A stretch of DNA of 64,000 bases from Dongia_B sp035539215 (lineage in GTDB: Bacteria > Pseudomonadota > Alphaproteobacteria > Dongiales > Dongiaceae), in the NCBI GenBank assembly GCA_035539215.1, contig DATLIX010000165.1, forward strand, positions 11,595 through 75,594, in the 5' to 3' direction. Shown here piece after piece: positions 49,263-57,469 of the stretch. The number at the start of each line of letters is the position of its first letter. The first letter of the stretch is position 1. The notes beneath the pieces were generated by a model that searched no databases, was not told the DNA's origin, and saw nothing but the letters and a program-made list of their open reading frames with translations. The translations under genes were made by a program, and so were the position numbers.

Positions 49263-50405
49263 ATGGATCGCACCGATCCATCGCGCTTCGACAATCCGCG
49301 GGCCGCCACGGTCTCATCGGCGAAGGCTTCGGGGTCGGCAAACATGTCGGGATTTTTTTCGAATTTTCTGCATGACGGCGCAGGCGATCTGCGGCGCCGT
49401 ATCATCAGCATCTACGCTTTCTTGATCGCTGCGAATATCGGCGTCTGGGTCTGGGCCTTTGCGGTCCTTGGCAACAATCCGGTTCTGCTCGGCACGGCAT
49501 TGCTCGCTTATACCTTCGGGCTGCGTCATGCCGTCGATGCCGACCACATCGCCGCCATCGACAACGTCACGCGCAAGCTGATGCAGGAAGGCAAGCGTCC
49601 GGTTGCCGCCGGCTTCTTCTTTTCGATCGGCCATTCGACGATCGTGGTCGGCATGACGATCGGCATCGCCTTTGCCGCCGCCGCCGTCCAGCATGGCGTG
49701 GAAGCCTTCCGCGAAATCGGCGGCGTGATCAGCACCTGCGTCTCGGCTTTTTTCCTGTTCACCATCGCCGCCCTCAATATCGTCATTCTGGTATCGGTCT
49801 ATCGCACCTTTCAGGCGGTGAAGAGCGGCAAGCCCTTCGTCGAGGAAGATCTCGACATGCTGCTGAACAACCGGGGACTGCTGGCGCGCATCTTCCGGCC
49901 GCTCTTCGGCATGGTGACCCGTTCATGGCATTTGCTGCCGATCGGCCTGCTGTTCGGTCTTGGCTTTGACACTGCCACCGAAGTTGCGCTGTTCGGCATC
50001 TCCGCCACCCAGGCCACCCAGGGCGTATCGTGGTGGGTCGTTCTGGTCTTTCCGGCACTCTTTACCGCCGGCATGTCTTTGATCGACACGACCGACAGCA
50101 TTCTCATGCTGGGGGCCTATGGCTGGGCCTTCATGAAGCCGATCCGCAAGCTTTATTATAATCTGACCATCACCTTCGTATCGGTGGTGGTTGCCCTGCT
50201 GATCGGCGGTATCGAGACTCTGGCCCTGCTGGCTGACAAGCTCGAGCTGCACGGTGCCTTCTGGGATGCCGTGGCCGATCTGGGGGCCAATTTCGGCATG
50301 CTGGGCTATCTGATCATCGGCTTGTTTATCGTCAGCTGGCTGGTGTCCTTTGCCTATTATCGCTTGCGGCGGTTCGACGATCTCGACGTGCAGATGGCCG
50401 GCTGA
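49263..50405 (+). CDS. NiCoT family cobalt/nickel transporter
   Basis: A 380-residue membrane transporter of the HoxN/NixA (NiCoT) family with about eight helices. The signature is His89 to His95, RHAVDADHIAAIDN, and further motifs are FFSIGHSTIV, LLFGLGFDTATEV and FTAGMSLIDTTDSILM. The cobalamin riboswitch directly upstream indicates that the physiological substrate is cobalt for B12 synthesis. The ATG at 49263 follows GCTGAGG. The N-terminal 45 residues are polar and somewhat longer than usual. Confidence 0.92.
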   Translation: MDRTDPSRFDNPRAATVSSAKASGSANMSGFFSNFLHDGAGDLRRRIISIYAFLIAANIGVWVWAFAVLGNNPVLLGTALLAYTFGLRHAVDADHIAAIDNVTRKLMQEGKRPVAAGFFFSIGHSTIVVGMTIGIAFAAAAVQHGVEAFREIGGVISTCVSAFFLFTIAALNIVILVSVYRTFQAVKSGKPFVEEDLDMLLNNRGLLARIFRPLFGMVTRSWHLLPIGLLFGLGFDTATEVALFGISATQATQGVSWWVVLVFPALFTAGMSLIDTTDSILMLGAYGWAFMKPIRKLYYNLTITFVSVVVALLIGGIETLALLADKLELHGAFWDAVADLGANFGMLGYLIIGLFIVSWLVSFAYYRLRRFDDLDVQMAG

Positions 50406-50546
50406 GGCGGTGCCGGATGCGCGTTCCGCCCGCTGGTAATGGGCCGTTGCGACACGATGTGGCCTTGAATTAGCGCGGCGTTTCCGTTAGGCCAAACGGC
50501 GGATCGGCATTTTGTCCGCCGGCCGACTGGAATAAGCCTGACCCGA

Positions 50547-50978
50547 ATGCGTCGGACTGGGATGATCGCAACCATGGCCGCTGGCCGCCTCTTTGGCATG
50601 ACCCGACGGGACCGTCGCTGCGTGGCTTTTGCCGCGGGGCTGCTGGCGTTGTGGCTGCAGCTGCTGGCGCCCTTCGTTCTGGTCAGCGGCATGCAGGCGG
50701 CGATGTCACAGCCGGCCGCGGCTGCCGATGCGATCGATTATCTCTGCCAGCCGATCGACCTTGGTCACGGTAAATCGGACCATGGCAAGCATCTCTTGCG
50801 CCTCGACTGCCAGCTCTGTCAGAGCCTGCATCTGCTGGCCCAGGGACTGGCGCCCACTGCCGCCTTGCTGGCCATGCCGGATCTGCCGGCGGCGCAGTCC
50901 GCGCAAATCATCGCCATCACCGCAACATCGGATCACACCGATAGCGGCTTTTCATCCCGGGCACCGCCCGTCCTCTGA
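50547..50978 (+). CDS. DUF2946 family protein
   Basis: A 143-residue protein with an N-terminal hydrophobic segment (VAFAAGLLALWLQLLAPFVLV) and a region LLRLDCQLCQSLHLL with a CxxC pair, ending in SSRAPPVL. This is the DUF2946 pattern (CPxC...RAPP), often next to copper genes. The start is uncertain (50547, 50562 or 50598); none has a clear ribosome-binding site. It heads a run of four copper-related genes and may help handle copper at the membrane. Function not established. Confidence 0.75.
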   Translation: MRRTGMIATMAAGRLFGMTRRDRRCVAFAAGLLALWLQLLAPFVLVSGMQAAMSQPAAAADAIDYLCQPIDLGHGKSDHGKHLLRLDCQLCQSLHLLAQGLAPTAALLAMPDLPAAQSAQIIAITATSDHTDSGFSSRAPPVL

Positions 50979-51060
50979 TTCCATCTGACAACAAAGGTCG
51001 AGCCGCCGGTGATCGCTTCGCGGGCGGGCTCTCGCATATGGAATTTCTGAGGAAAGAACG

Positions 51061-51591
51061 ATGACTCATTTTCGCCTGGCGGCCTGCGCGGCCGCCTGCC
51101 TGATCCTGTTTCCGGTAGCAGCCCTTGCCCATGTGACGTTGGAAACCGGCGAGGCTCCTGCCGACGGCTATTACAAAGCCGTCTTGCGTGTCCCCCATGG
51201 CTGCGAAGGGGCGCCGACAACTGCCATTCGCGTGCAAATCCCCGCAGGCGTCAAACAGGCCAAGCCGATGCCCAAACCCGGCTGGCAACTTGCCGTCAAG
51301 AAAGAGAAGCTGGCACAGCCTTACGACTGGTATGGCACGCAGGTCACGGAAGATGTGCGTGAGATCAGCTGGTCCGGCGGCAATCTGCCCGATGCCTTCT
51401 ATGACGAGTTCGTCTTTCGAGCCAAGCTGCCGGATGCGGCGGGCCAGGTGATCCGCTTCCCCGTCATTCAGACCTGCGCCACGGGCGAGGCAAAATGGAT
51501 CGAGATTCCGGCAGCCGGCGCCGCCGAAGACAGCGTCGAGCACCCGGCGCCCAGTCTCAAGCTCGGCCCGAAGGCTGCTAACGACGACTGA
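51061..51591 (+). CDS. YcnI-like copper-binding protein (DUF1775)
   Basis: A 176-residue exported protein. After signal peptide cleavage at ALA the mature chain begins HVTLE, the N-terminal His that binds Cu(II) in YcnI. Further family features are YKAVLRVPHGCEGAPTTAIRVQIP, the conserved W in KPGW, and EISWSGGNLPDAFYDEF. GAGGAAAG precedes the start. It acts in the periplasm and likely passes copper to the neighbouring PCuAC or CopC-type proteins. Confidence 0.9.
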   Translation: MTHFRLAACAAACLILFPVAALAHVTLETGEAPADGYYKAVLRVPHGCEGAPTTAIRVQIPAGVKQAKPMPKPGWQLAVKKEKLAQPYDWYGTQVTEDVREISWSGGNLPDAFYDEFVFRAKLPDAAGQVIRFPVIQTCATGEAKWIEIPAAGAAEDSVEHPAPSLKLGPKAANDD

Positions 51592-51717
51592 ATGCACGAC
51601 CGTTAGCCTTGGCCGCCGAGGCTTCCGCACGTCGATTGCCGGCGGCAATCTGTTGACCATTGAAGAATGCCGGATCAGTTGTTTCGCCAGCTGATCCGGG
51701 CTACCTCCCAGGAGAAT

Positions 51718-52209
51718 ATGATGATCCAGTCGCGCGTTGCTACCCGGCTTCCCCGGTTTGCCTTAAGTCTGGTCTTCCTGCTGAGCGCCACGACCTCCGT
51801 CTTCGCCGATGAAGCGACTCTCGGCGATCTGGTGATCCGCCATGTCTGGTCCCGCGCCACCATCGCCAGTGTCGGCACCGGTGCGGTGTATCTGGAAGTG
51901 GACAACAATGGCGCCACGGCCGACCGGCTGGTCGGTGTCGCGACGCCGGTGGCGGCAATGGCGCATCTTCATACCACGGAGATGCAGGGCAATATGGCCA
52001 GCATGCAGGCAATCGACGGACTGGATGTACCGGCGGGCGGCAAAATCATCCTGAAGCCGCAGAACAGCCACGTCATGCTCATGGGGCTTTCGGCGCCGCT
52101 GAAGCAGGGCACCACTTTTCCCCTGACACTGCAATTCGAGAAGGCGGGCAAGGTCGATGTCAATGTCCCGGTCGAGGCGGCGGGGGCGCTAGGACCGGAA
52201 GGTAACTGA
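51718..52209 (+). CDS. PCuAC-type copper chaperone
   Basis: A 163-residue periplasmic chaperone (DUF461). The signal peptide ends near SVFADEA, and the copper site has the HxnMx21-22HxM pattern: HLHTTEM and later NSHVMLMGL. PCuAC delivers Cu(I) to the CuA site of cytochrome oxidase. CCAGGAGAAT places the start at 51718 and excludes an in-frame ATG at 51667. It follows the YcnI gene. Confidence 0.92.
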   Translation: MMIQSRVATRLPRFALSLVFLLSATTSVFADEATLGDLVIRHVWSRATIASVGTGAVYLEVDNNGATADRLVGVATPVAAMAHLHTTEMQGNMASMQAIDGLDVPAGGKIILKPQNSHVMLMGLSAPLKQGTTFPLTLQFEKAGKVDVNVPVEAAGALGPEGN

Positions 52210-52237
52210 TCTGCGGCCGACATAGTCGAATCGGAAA

Positions 52238-53926
52238 ATGGCAAAGAAGTCGAGACAGGCGAAGCGGTGGCCGGCAGCACTGTGGCCGGTCCTGCGGCCG
52301 CTCGCCTGCCTCGCGCTGCTTTTTATCTGGTCTTTGGCCTGTAGCGGCCTTGCCAAGGCCCATGCGGTTCTTGAGCAATCGGTTCCTGCCGACAGGAGCG
52401 TAGAGGCGGCGGCGCCGCGCCAGCTCACGCTGCAATTCGATGAACCCGTGGGCGTGACGGAGCTGCGGCTTGTGGACGAGACCGGCAAGCTGGTCCCCCT
52501 CGTCACTGCCGCAAAGAACAATCTCATCCAGGCAACGATCGCCGATCCGCTCGCCGACGGTACCTATACGATCGCCTATCGCGTGATCTCCGCCGACGGG
52601 CATCCGGTTGCGGGCGCCGTGCAATTTCAAATCGGCAGCGGTGCCAGTCACTGGGTGACGCAGAGGATGGCGCTGGCCTGGTGGCAATGGGGCGAGATCG
52701 GCGCACGTCTCCTGTTGTATCTCGCCGGCTTCACGTTTTGCGGCCTCGGGCTTCATGCGCTTCGGCGCGGCACGGATCGATCGCCGCTGGCGGCAATCGC
52801 CAGTCTTGCCGTCATCAGTGCCGCTTGCTTGCTGATCGGCTTTCAAGGTGCGGGCGTCACCGGCGATACGGCCACGCAGCTGCTGTCGCGTGACCTCTGG
52901 CGGCAGGGTGGTGCGGGGCCCGACGGGCGAACGGCTGTCCTGTTCGTGGCCGTCATCGCGCTTGGCTGGCTCGCACGCTATCTGCGCGCCCAGCGGCGAT
53001 TGGCGCTCGGGCTGATGATCATCTGTATGGCGATGTCGGTGCTCGCCATTTCGACCGCGGGTCATGTCGCCGTGCTCGGTTGGCTGCAGATGTCGGTGCT
53101 GACCATCCATGTGCTGATCGCGCTGATATGGGTGGCCTCCCTGGCGCCGCTGTGGAAGCGGCTCGGGCGCTCGCCCAGCCTCCGCCCCGCGTCTCCTTTA
53201 CCATCAACGGGGTTGCCATCAACCCGGCGCATGACGATCACCCGGCGACTGTCTCTGCTCAGCCTGTTTGCCCTCGCCAGCGGGATCGTTCTCGCCTGCT
53301 GGCAGATCCTTGAACCCGCCATGATGGTGCGGAGCGCTTATGGCCTCACTCTCACTGCCAAGATCATCGCTGTCTGCGCGCTGATTGCCGCGACAATTGC
53401 CAACCAGCGGCTGGCGCGGCGCCATGCGGCTCAGCCGCGCGATCAGTTGCCGGTGCAGCCGCGCGGGGGGCAATTCTATATTTGGGCACAGCTCTCTTTG
53501 CTGGCCGTGACGCTCGGCCTGACCGCGGCGCTCAGCCAGCTGACGCCGCCGCGGCATCTGCTGGCCGCCGCGCAGGAGCGGTCAGCTCGGGCGGCCGGCG
53601 ATATCCCGCTGGAAAAGGTTCTCCATGCCGGGGATGCGATGGCCACGATCAGGCTGCAGGCGGCAGGCGACGGCCATTTCCGCCTGACGGCGGAATTTTC
53701 GTCGATGGCGGGGCAGCATCTGCGACCGCAAGCGGTGACGGCGGAACTGAGCAATCTCGATGCCCATATCGGGCCGCTCATCCGGGTCATGAAGGATGAT
53801 GGCGACGCCTTCGCGGCTGCCGCGCTGGATCTGGTGCCGGCCGGCCGTTGGCGAATCAGCGTGAAAGCCGATCTCGATGATTTCGATCGGCGGGATTTCA
53901 CCCTGGAAGTTGTTCTCCGTCCGTAA
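52238..53926 (+). CDS. CopC-CopD fusion copper protein
   Basis: A 562-residue membrane protein. After a signal segment the mature chain begins HAVLEQSVPAD, the CopC domain (residues about 42-135) with the N-terminal copper His. Residues about 150-450 hold about eight membrane helices of the CopD type. Residues about 470-562 form an extra soluble beta-rich domain (LEKVLHAGDAMATIRLQAAGDGHFRLTAEF), like YtkA/FixH domains. It probably moves copper across the inner membrane with PCuAC and YcnI. It starts 28 bp after PCuAC and is the last gene of the operon. Confidence 0.9.
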   Translation: MAKKSRQAKRWPAALWPVLRPLACLALLFIWSLACSGLAKAHAVLEQSVPADRSVEAAAPRQLTLQFDEPVGVTELRLVDETGKLVPLVTAAKNNLIQATIADPLADGTYTIAYRVISADGHPVAGAVQFQIGSGASHWVTQRMALAWWQWGEIGARLLLYLAGFTFCGLGLHALRRGTDRSPLAAIASLAVISAACLLIGFQGAGVTGDTATQLLSRDLWRQGGAGPDGRTAVLFVAVIALGWLARYLRAQRRLALGLMIICMAMSVLAISTAGHVAVLGWLQMSVLTIHVLIALIWVASLAPLWKRLGRSPSLRPASPLPSTGLPSTRRMTITRRLSLLSLFALASGIVLACWQILEPAMMVRSAYGLTLTAKIIAVCALIAATIANQRLARRHAAQPRDQLPVQPRGGQFYIWAQLSLLAVTLGLTAALSQLTPPRHLLAAAQERSARAAGDIPLEKVLHAGDAMATIRLQAAGDGHFRLTAEFSSMAGQHLRPQAVTAELSNLDAHIGPLIRVMKDDGDAFAAAALDLVPAGRWRISVKADLDDFDRRDFTLEVVLRP

Positions 53927-54025
53927 TTCCGCTCATCCGAATGTGACGGGTTCAGATGGATGGGCAAAAGGACTCGCTTGTCGACAGCCGACTCATATAA
54001 TGGCGAAAATTAGCTGGAGGCTGGA

Positions 54026-54325
54026 ATGAGAAACTCTTTAAAAGCCATCGCATCGGCCAGTCTGGCGATCATGCTCGGTGCTGCCCTGGGTACGGCCTTT
54101 GCCTGGCAAACCGCGTCCGCCGTCACCGTTGAGGACAATACTGGTAATCCGGATGCGGCCGCCCCGCTGGCCGATCCTGACGAAAGCGCAGGCGCCAGCC
54201 AGAGCAGCGGTACCGGTTTTTCGATCATCGCGCCTGACCAGAACGGCAATAACGGGCTGCAATGGACCTTCGGTAATCCTTCGTCGTCGGACGACACCAC
54301 CTTGCCCCCTGCGCAGGGGCAATGA
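54026..54325 (+). CDS. Small exported hypothetical protein
   Basis: A 99-residue protein with a signal peptide (LAIMLGAALGTAFAWQTASA) and a polar, low-complexity mature part rich in Asp, Ser, Asn and Gln. TGGAGG precedes the ATG, and a strong terminator follows, which supports that it is a real gene. No family is recognised. Confidence 0.6.
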   Translation: MRNSLKAIASASLAIMLGAALGTAFAWQTASAVTVEDNTGNPDAAAPLADPDESAGASQSSGTGFSIIAPDQNGNNGLQWTFGNPSSSDDTTLPPAQGQ

Positions 54326-54341
54326 CAGGGAACGCATGAAG

Positions 54342-54368
54342 AAAGGGCGGCCGCTGGCCGCCCTTTTT
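54342..54368 (+). terminator. Rho-independent terminator
   Basis: A perfect 11-bp stem AAAGGGCGGCC / GGCCGCCCTTT with a GCT loop is followed by a T-tract, just after the small exported protein gene. Confidence 0.85.
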
Positions 54369-54402
54369 GTTTGTGACGAGGCTGCCTCTCAAGGCCTGCG
54401 GA

Positions 54403-54672
54403 TCAATGCGCCTTCGCCAGATTGCGGCCGGTATCGGTGAGCTTGCAGACCAGCCAGTCCGGCTTCAGCGGATTGGTGAACCAGGGCTCCGCCCAACCGT
54501 GGTCGATGCAGCTGCGGATGGTCCGCTCGCTGACCTTCTGACCCCATTCGTCGAACAGCGGCAACTTGCCGCCCGGCTGGTTCAGCCCGCGTTTGAGCCA
54601 GGCAAGCTGGATATCGCTGGGATGGTTCGCCGCGGCGGCGGATGGATTGATCAAGGAAAGATTTGCCGACAT
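54403..54672 (-). CDS. Small conserved hypothetical protein
   Basis: An 89-residue protein with a sensible composition: AWLKRGLNQPGGKLPLFDEWGQKV, TIRSCIDHGWAEPWFTNPLKPDWLVCKLTDTGRNLA. The layout resembles a small winged-helix-like protein, with LTDTGR reminiscent of the wing in MarR/PadR-like folds, but this is not certain. I believe relatives occur in Rhodospirillales. The ATG at 54672 is preceded by a GGGGGGCGGCG tract. Confidence 0.7.
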   Translation of the reverse strand: MSANLSLINPSAAAANHPSDIQLAWLKRGLNQPGGKLPLFDEWGQKVSERTIRSCIDHGWAEPWFTNPLKPDWLVCKLTDTGRNLAKAH

Positions 54673-54694
54673 CGCCGCCCCCCATGCATGAAAC

Positions 54695-54711
54695 TAACCT
54701 ATTTTAACCTA
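54695..54711 (-). promoter_or_regulatory. Direct repeat upstream of the small winged-helix-like gene
   Basis: On the minus strand TAGGTTA-AAA-TAGGTTA gives two identical heptamers with a 10-bp period, one helical turn, 23 bp before the start codon, in an A/T-rich stretch. It may be a regulator site. Confidence 0.4.
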
Positions 54712-54783
54712 AACCCGTTAGGGTTCCAACTATTTCGTATATTCAATCTATTATGACCTAATGCTGATAGATTGATTGAAGCT

Positions 54784-55221
54784 TTATGGCGTCGCCCTCA
54801 GGCGGGGGATCTCGATGGCCGGACAGCGGTTCATGACGACCCGCAAACCGGCCGCCCGGGCCTTCGCCGCCGCCGCCGGATTGACCACGCCAAGCTGCAT
54901 CCAGACGGTCTTGGCGCCCACGGCTATGGCCTGTTGGGTGACGCCCAAGGCAGCCTCCGAGTTGCGAAAAACATCCACCATGTCGATCGGACCGGTCTGA
55001 TCCTGCGGGATATCGGCAAGCTGTCCGTAAACCGTTTCGCCGTGCAGCTGCTGGCCGGCGAGGCCGGGATTGACCGGAATCACCCGGTAGCCGACCTGCT
55101 GCAGATAGGCCATCACGTGATTGGAATCCCGCGACGCCTTGTTGCTGGCCCCCACCAATGCGATGACCTTGGTTTCCTGCAGGATCTGTCTGATGAAATC
55201 GTCCGAATAAGACTCTGACAT
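54784..55221 (-). CDS. CoA-binding protein (YccU-like)
   Basis: A 145-residue Rossmann-fold CoA-binding protein. Visible are KVIALVGASNKASRDSNHVMAYL, YRVIPVNPGLAGQQLHGETVY and DMVDVFRNSEAA, the hallmarks of YccU-like proteins related to the N-terminal part of succinyl-CoA ligase. Function unknown, possibly CoA or nucleotide sensing. It begins 16 bp after the DUF815 gene on the same strand, so the two are likely an operon. Confidence 0.9.
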   Translation of the reverse strand: MSESYSDDFIRQILQETKVIALVGASNKASRDSNHVMAYLQQVGYRVIPVNPGLAGQQLHGETVYGQLADIPQDQTGPIDMVDVFRNSEAALGVTQQAIAVGAKTVWMQLGVVNPAAAAKARAAGLRVVMNRCPAIEIPRLRATP

Positions 55222-55236
55222 TGCAGTAAAATCCGA

Positions 55237-56112
55237 CTAGAGATTGATCGGCCGACCGAGCTGTCCTGCAAGGTCCTGAATGAACTGCCAGGCGACGCGG
55301 CCGGAACGGGCGCCACGGGTCACCGACCATTCGACGGCCTTGGCATGCAACGCAGCGGTTTCGATCGGCAAGTCGAGGGCTTTGGCATAGCCGTCGATGA
55401 TCGCGAAATAGGTCTCCTGGTCACAATTGTGGAAACCGATCCACAGGCCGAAACGATCCGAAAGCGAGACCTTCTCTTCCACCGCTTCGGAGGGGTTGAT
55501 CGCCGTCGAACGTTCATTCTCGATCATGTCGCGGGGCAGCAGGTGCCGGCGGTTGGAAGTGGCGTAGAAGATGACATTGGCCGGCCGCCCCTCGATGCCA
55601 CCTTCGAGAACGGCCTTCAGGGACTTGTAGCTGGTATCGGCCGCATCGAAGGAAAGGTCGTCGCAGAACAGGATGCAGCGCCGCGGCTGATTGCGGATCA
55701 GGCCGAGCAGGCGGGGCAGGGTCGGCAGGTCCTCGCGGTGCAGTTCGATCAGCGCCAGGCGTTCGGCCGGCTTATCGGTCTCGAGCTCGTCATTGATGGC
55801 CGCATGAGCCGCCTTCACCAGCGAGCTCTTGCCGGTGCCGCGGGCGCCCCAGAGCAGCGCATTGTTGGCGGGCAGGCCCTGGGCGAAGCGCCGGGTGTTG
55901 TCGAGCAGGATGTCTTTTGACGAGTCGATCCCCTGCAACAGGCTGATATGGACCCGCGAGACGCTCGGGACCGGTTCCAGCCAGGACTGTTCGGCCTGCC
56001 AGACGAAGGCGTCGGCGGCGGCGAGATCGTTGCTCTTGCCGGCGGCCGGCGCCAGGCGGTCGAGGCTGGCTGCGATCGAGCGGAGGAGAGCGAGGGTTTC
56101 CTGTTCAGGCAT
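55237..56112 (-). CDS. DUF815 family AAA+-like ATPase
   Basis: A 291-residue P-loop ATPase. Walker A is WGARGTGKSS (residues 88-97) and Walker B CILFCDDLSFD, with SYKSLKAVLEGGIEGRPANVIFYATSNRRHL following, all typical of DUF815. The C-terminal part contains RGARSGRVAWQFIQDLAG. The ATG at 56112 gives the family N-terminus. Function unknown. It precedes the CoA-binding protein gene by 15 bp. Confidence 0.9.
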   Translation of the reverse strand: MPEQETLALLRSIAASLDRLAPAAGKSNDLAAADAFVWQAEQSWLEPVPSVSRVHISLLQGIDSSKDILLDNTRRFAQGLPANNALLWGARGTGKSSLVKAAHAAINDELETDKPAERLALIELHREDLPTLPRLLGLIRNQPRRCILFCDDLSFDAADTSYKSLKAVLEGGIEGRPANVIFYATSNRRHLLPRDMIENERSTAINPSEAVEEKVSLSDRFGLWIGFHNCDQETYFAIIDGYAKALDLPIETAALHAKAVEWSVTRGARSGRVAWQFIQDLAGQLGRPINL

Positions 56113-56265
56113 GAGGGGTGATCCGAAATCTGATGATGGCTGCCGGCAGTATGCCGGGTGGCCGCCTCTGGCGCCAGCAAGGCGAGTGCGCATGGCGGCA
56201 TGCTTGTCATGCGCGGACCGGGCGTCACCGATCGCGCTGCCGGCGCGGCGCCTTGCCTGGGCGGG

Positions 56266-56805
56266 CTAGCCGGCCGTCAGCAGGAAATCGAGGCCGCCCA
56301 GCAGCCCGCCCACCGACAGCGCCCAGAGCGGGTTGCGCTGCGTGAAGGCGACGAAGAGGGTGGTCCCGGCGGTCAGCACAACGGTCAGCAGCGTATGGTC
56401 GGCCGCCTGCGCCATGATCAACCCGCTGGCCGCCATCAAGGCGAGCGGGATCGGCATCAGGGCAAGCTGCAGCAGTTTCATCCAGTTTGCACCGATCAGC
56501 CGTCGCCGGATTCGCGAGACGCCGAAGGTCAGCAGTGAGGACGGCAGGCAGATCGCAGCCGTGGCCACGGCGAGTCCGGTCGGCCCGGCCAGATGCCAGC
56601 CGATCAGGCTGACGAAGATGACATTCGGGCCGGGTGCCGCCTGGGCGATGGCGAAGAGGTTGGCGAATGTCGTGTCGTCCAGCCAGCCATGCACGCTCAC
56701 CGCCTGCCGGTGCATTTCCGGCAGCACGGCATTGGCGCCGCCGATGGCGCCGAGCGACATGGTTGCGAAGGTGATCGCCAATTGGCCGAGCAGGCCGGTT
56801 TTCAT
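56266..56805 (-). CDS. Chromate transporter, second half (short-chain CHR)
   Basis: A 179-residue membrane protein, one half of a chromate ion transporter. It has LGAIGGANAVLPEMHRQAV and AQAAPGPNVIFVSLIGW, in which APGPN is the CHR motif. Its ATG overlaps the stop codon of the preceding half (ATGA), so the two subunits are made together. They are presumed to form an antiparallel heterodimer that exports chromate. Confidence 0.9.
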   Translation of the reverse strand: MKTGLLGQLAITFATMSLGAIGGANAVLPEMHRQAVSVHGWLDDTTFANLFAIAQAAPGPNVIFVSLIGWHLAGPTGLAVATAAICLPSSLLTFGVSRIRRRLIGANWMKLLQLALMPIPLALMAASGLIMAQAADHTLLTVVLTAGTTLFVAFTQRNPLWALSVGGLLGGLDFLLTAG

Positions 56806-57374
56806 CGCCGGCGCTCCCGTATGGTGAGGGCCAGGCTGAGCGGCACCATGACGGCGACGATCAGCAGGACATGCAGATGCAGGATGGCGGCGGCGGCGAA
56901 AGCCAGCAGGCCGACCAGGATATTGCCGAAGCTGGCGCGCAGCCGCCGCGCCAGCTTGATCACGGTGCCGATGACGAGGCCGGCCGCCGCCGCGGTCACC
57001 CCGCCGATCACGGCCTGCACCAGCGGCAGGCCGCCATAGGTCTCATAGAGTGTGGCGAGGACGATCAGGATCAGCAGCGGCCCCGCCAGCAAGCCGCCCA
57101 ATGCCGTGAGCGAACCCAGGGCGCCGCGGAATTGATCGCCCACCATGATCGATATGTTGCAGACATTGGGACCGGGCAGGACCGAGCCGACGCTCAGCAG
57201 ATCGGCATATTGCTTGTCGGTGTACCAGCCGCGCTCATCGACCAGCACCCGATGCGCCCAGGCGGCGACGCCGCCGAAGCCGCAAAGGCCGATCTTGGAA
57301 AAGGCGAGAAAAATCGAACTATAACTCACAGGTTTCTCGCTCGCGGCCTGATCCCCTTGCGCCATGTCCTGCAC
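56802..57374 (-). CDS. Chromate transporter, first half (short-chain CHR)
   Basis: A 190-residue CHR protein with AFSKIGLCGFGGVAAWAHRVL and SVGSVLPGPNVCNISIMVG (the PGPN motif) and about five membrane segments. A GTG at 57374 is favoured as start because GGGGGG lies seven bases upstream; an ATG at 57365 is too close to its own weak site. It is divergent from a LysR regulator that probably controls it. Confidence 0.88.
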   Translation of the reverse strand: MQDMAQGDQAASEKPVSYSSIFLAFSKIGLCGFGGVAAWAHRVLVDERGWYTDKQYADLLSVGSVLPGPNVCNISIMVGDQFRGALGSLTALGGLLAGPLLILIVLATLYETYGGLPLVQAVIGGVTAAAAGLVIGTVIKLARRLRASFGNILVGLLAFAAAAILHLHVLLIVAVMVPLSLALTIRERRR

Positions 57375-57450
57375 GATGTTTCCCCCCGGGTTTCTGCCAT
57401 AAAGTGGCCTGATCCGGCGCCGGCGACAAACCATTTTTAGGCTGCGGATT

Positions 57451-57467
57451 TGTGATCTATAGTCACA
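57451..57467. promoter_or_regulatory. LysR-type operator candidate
   Basis: TGTGA-TCTATAG-TCACA has the T-N11-A form of LysR binding sites and lies directly before the LysR start and about 77 bp from the chromate transporter start. It may mediate autoregulation and control of the divergent genes. Confidence 0.5.
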
Positions 57468-57469
57468 TC

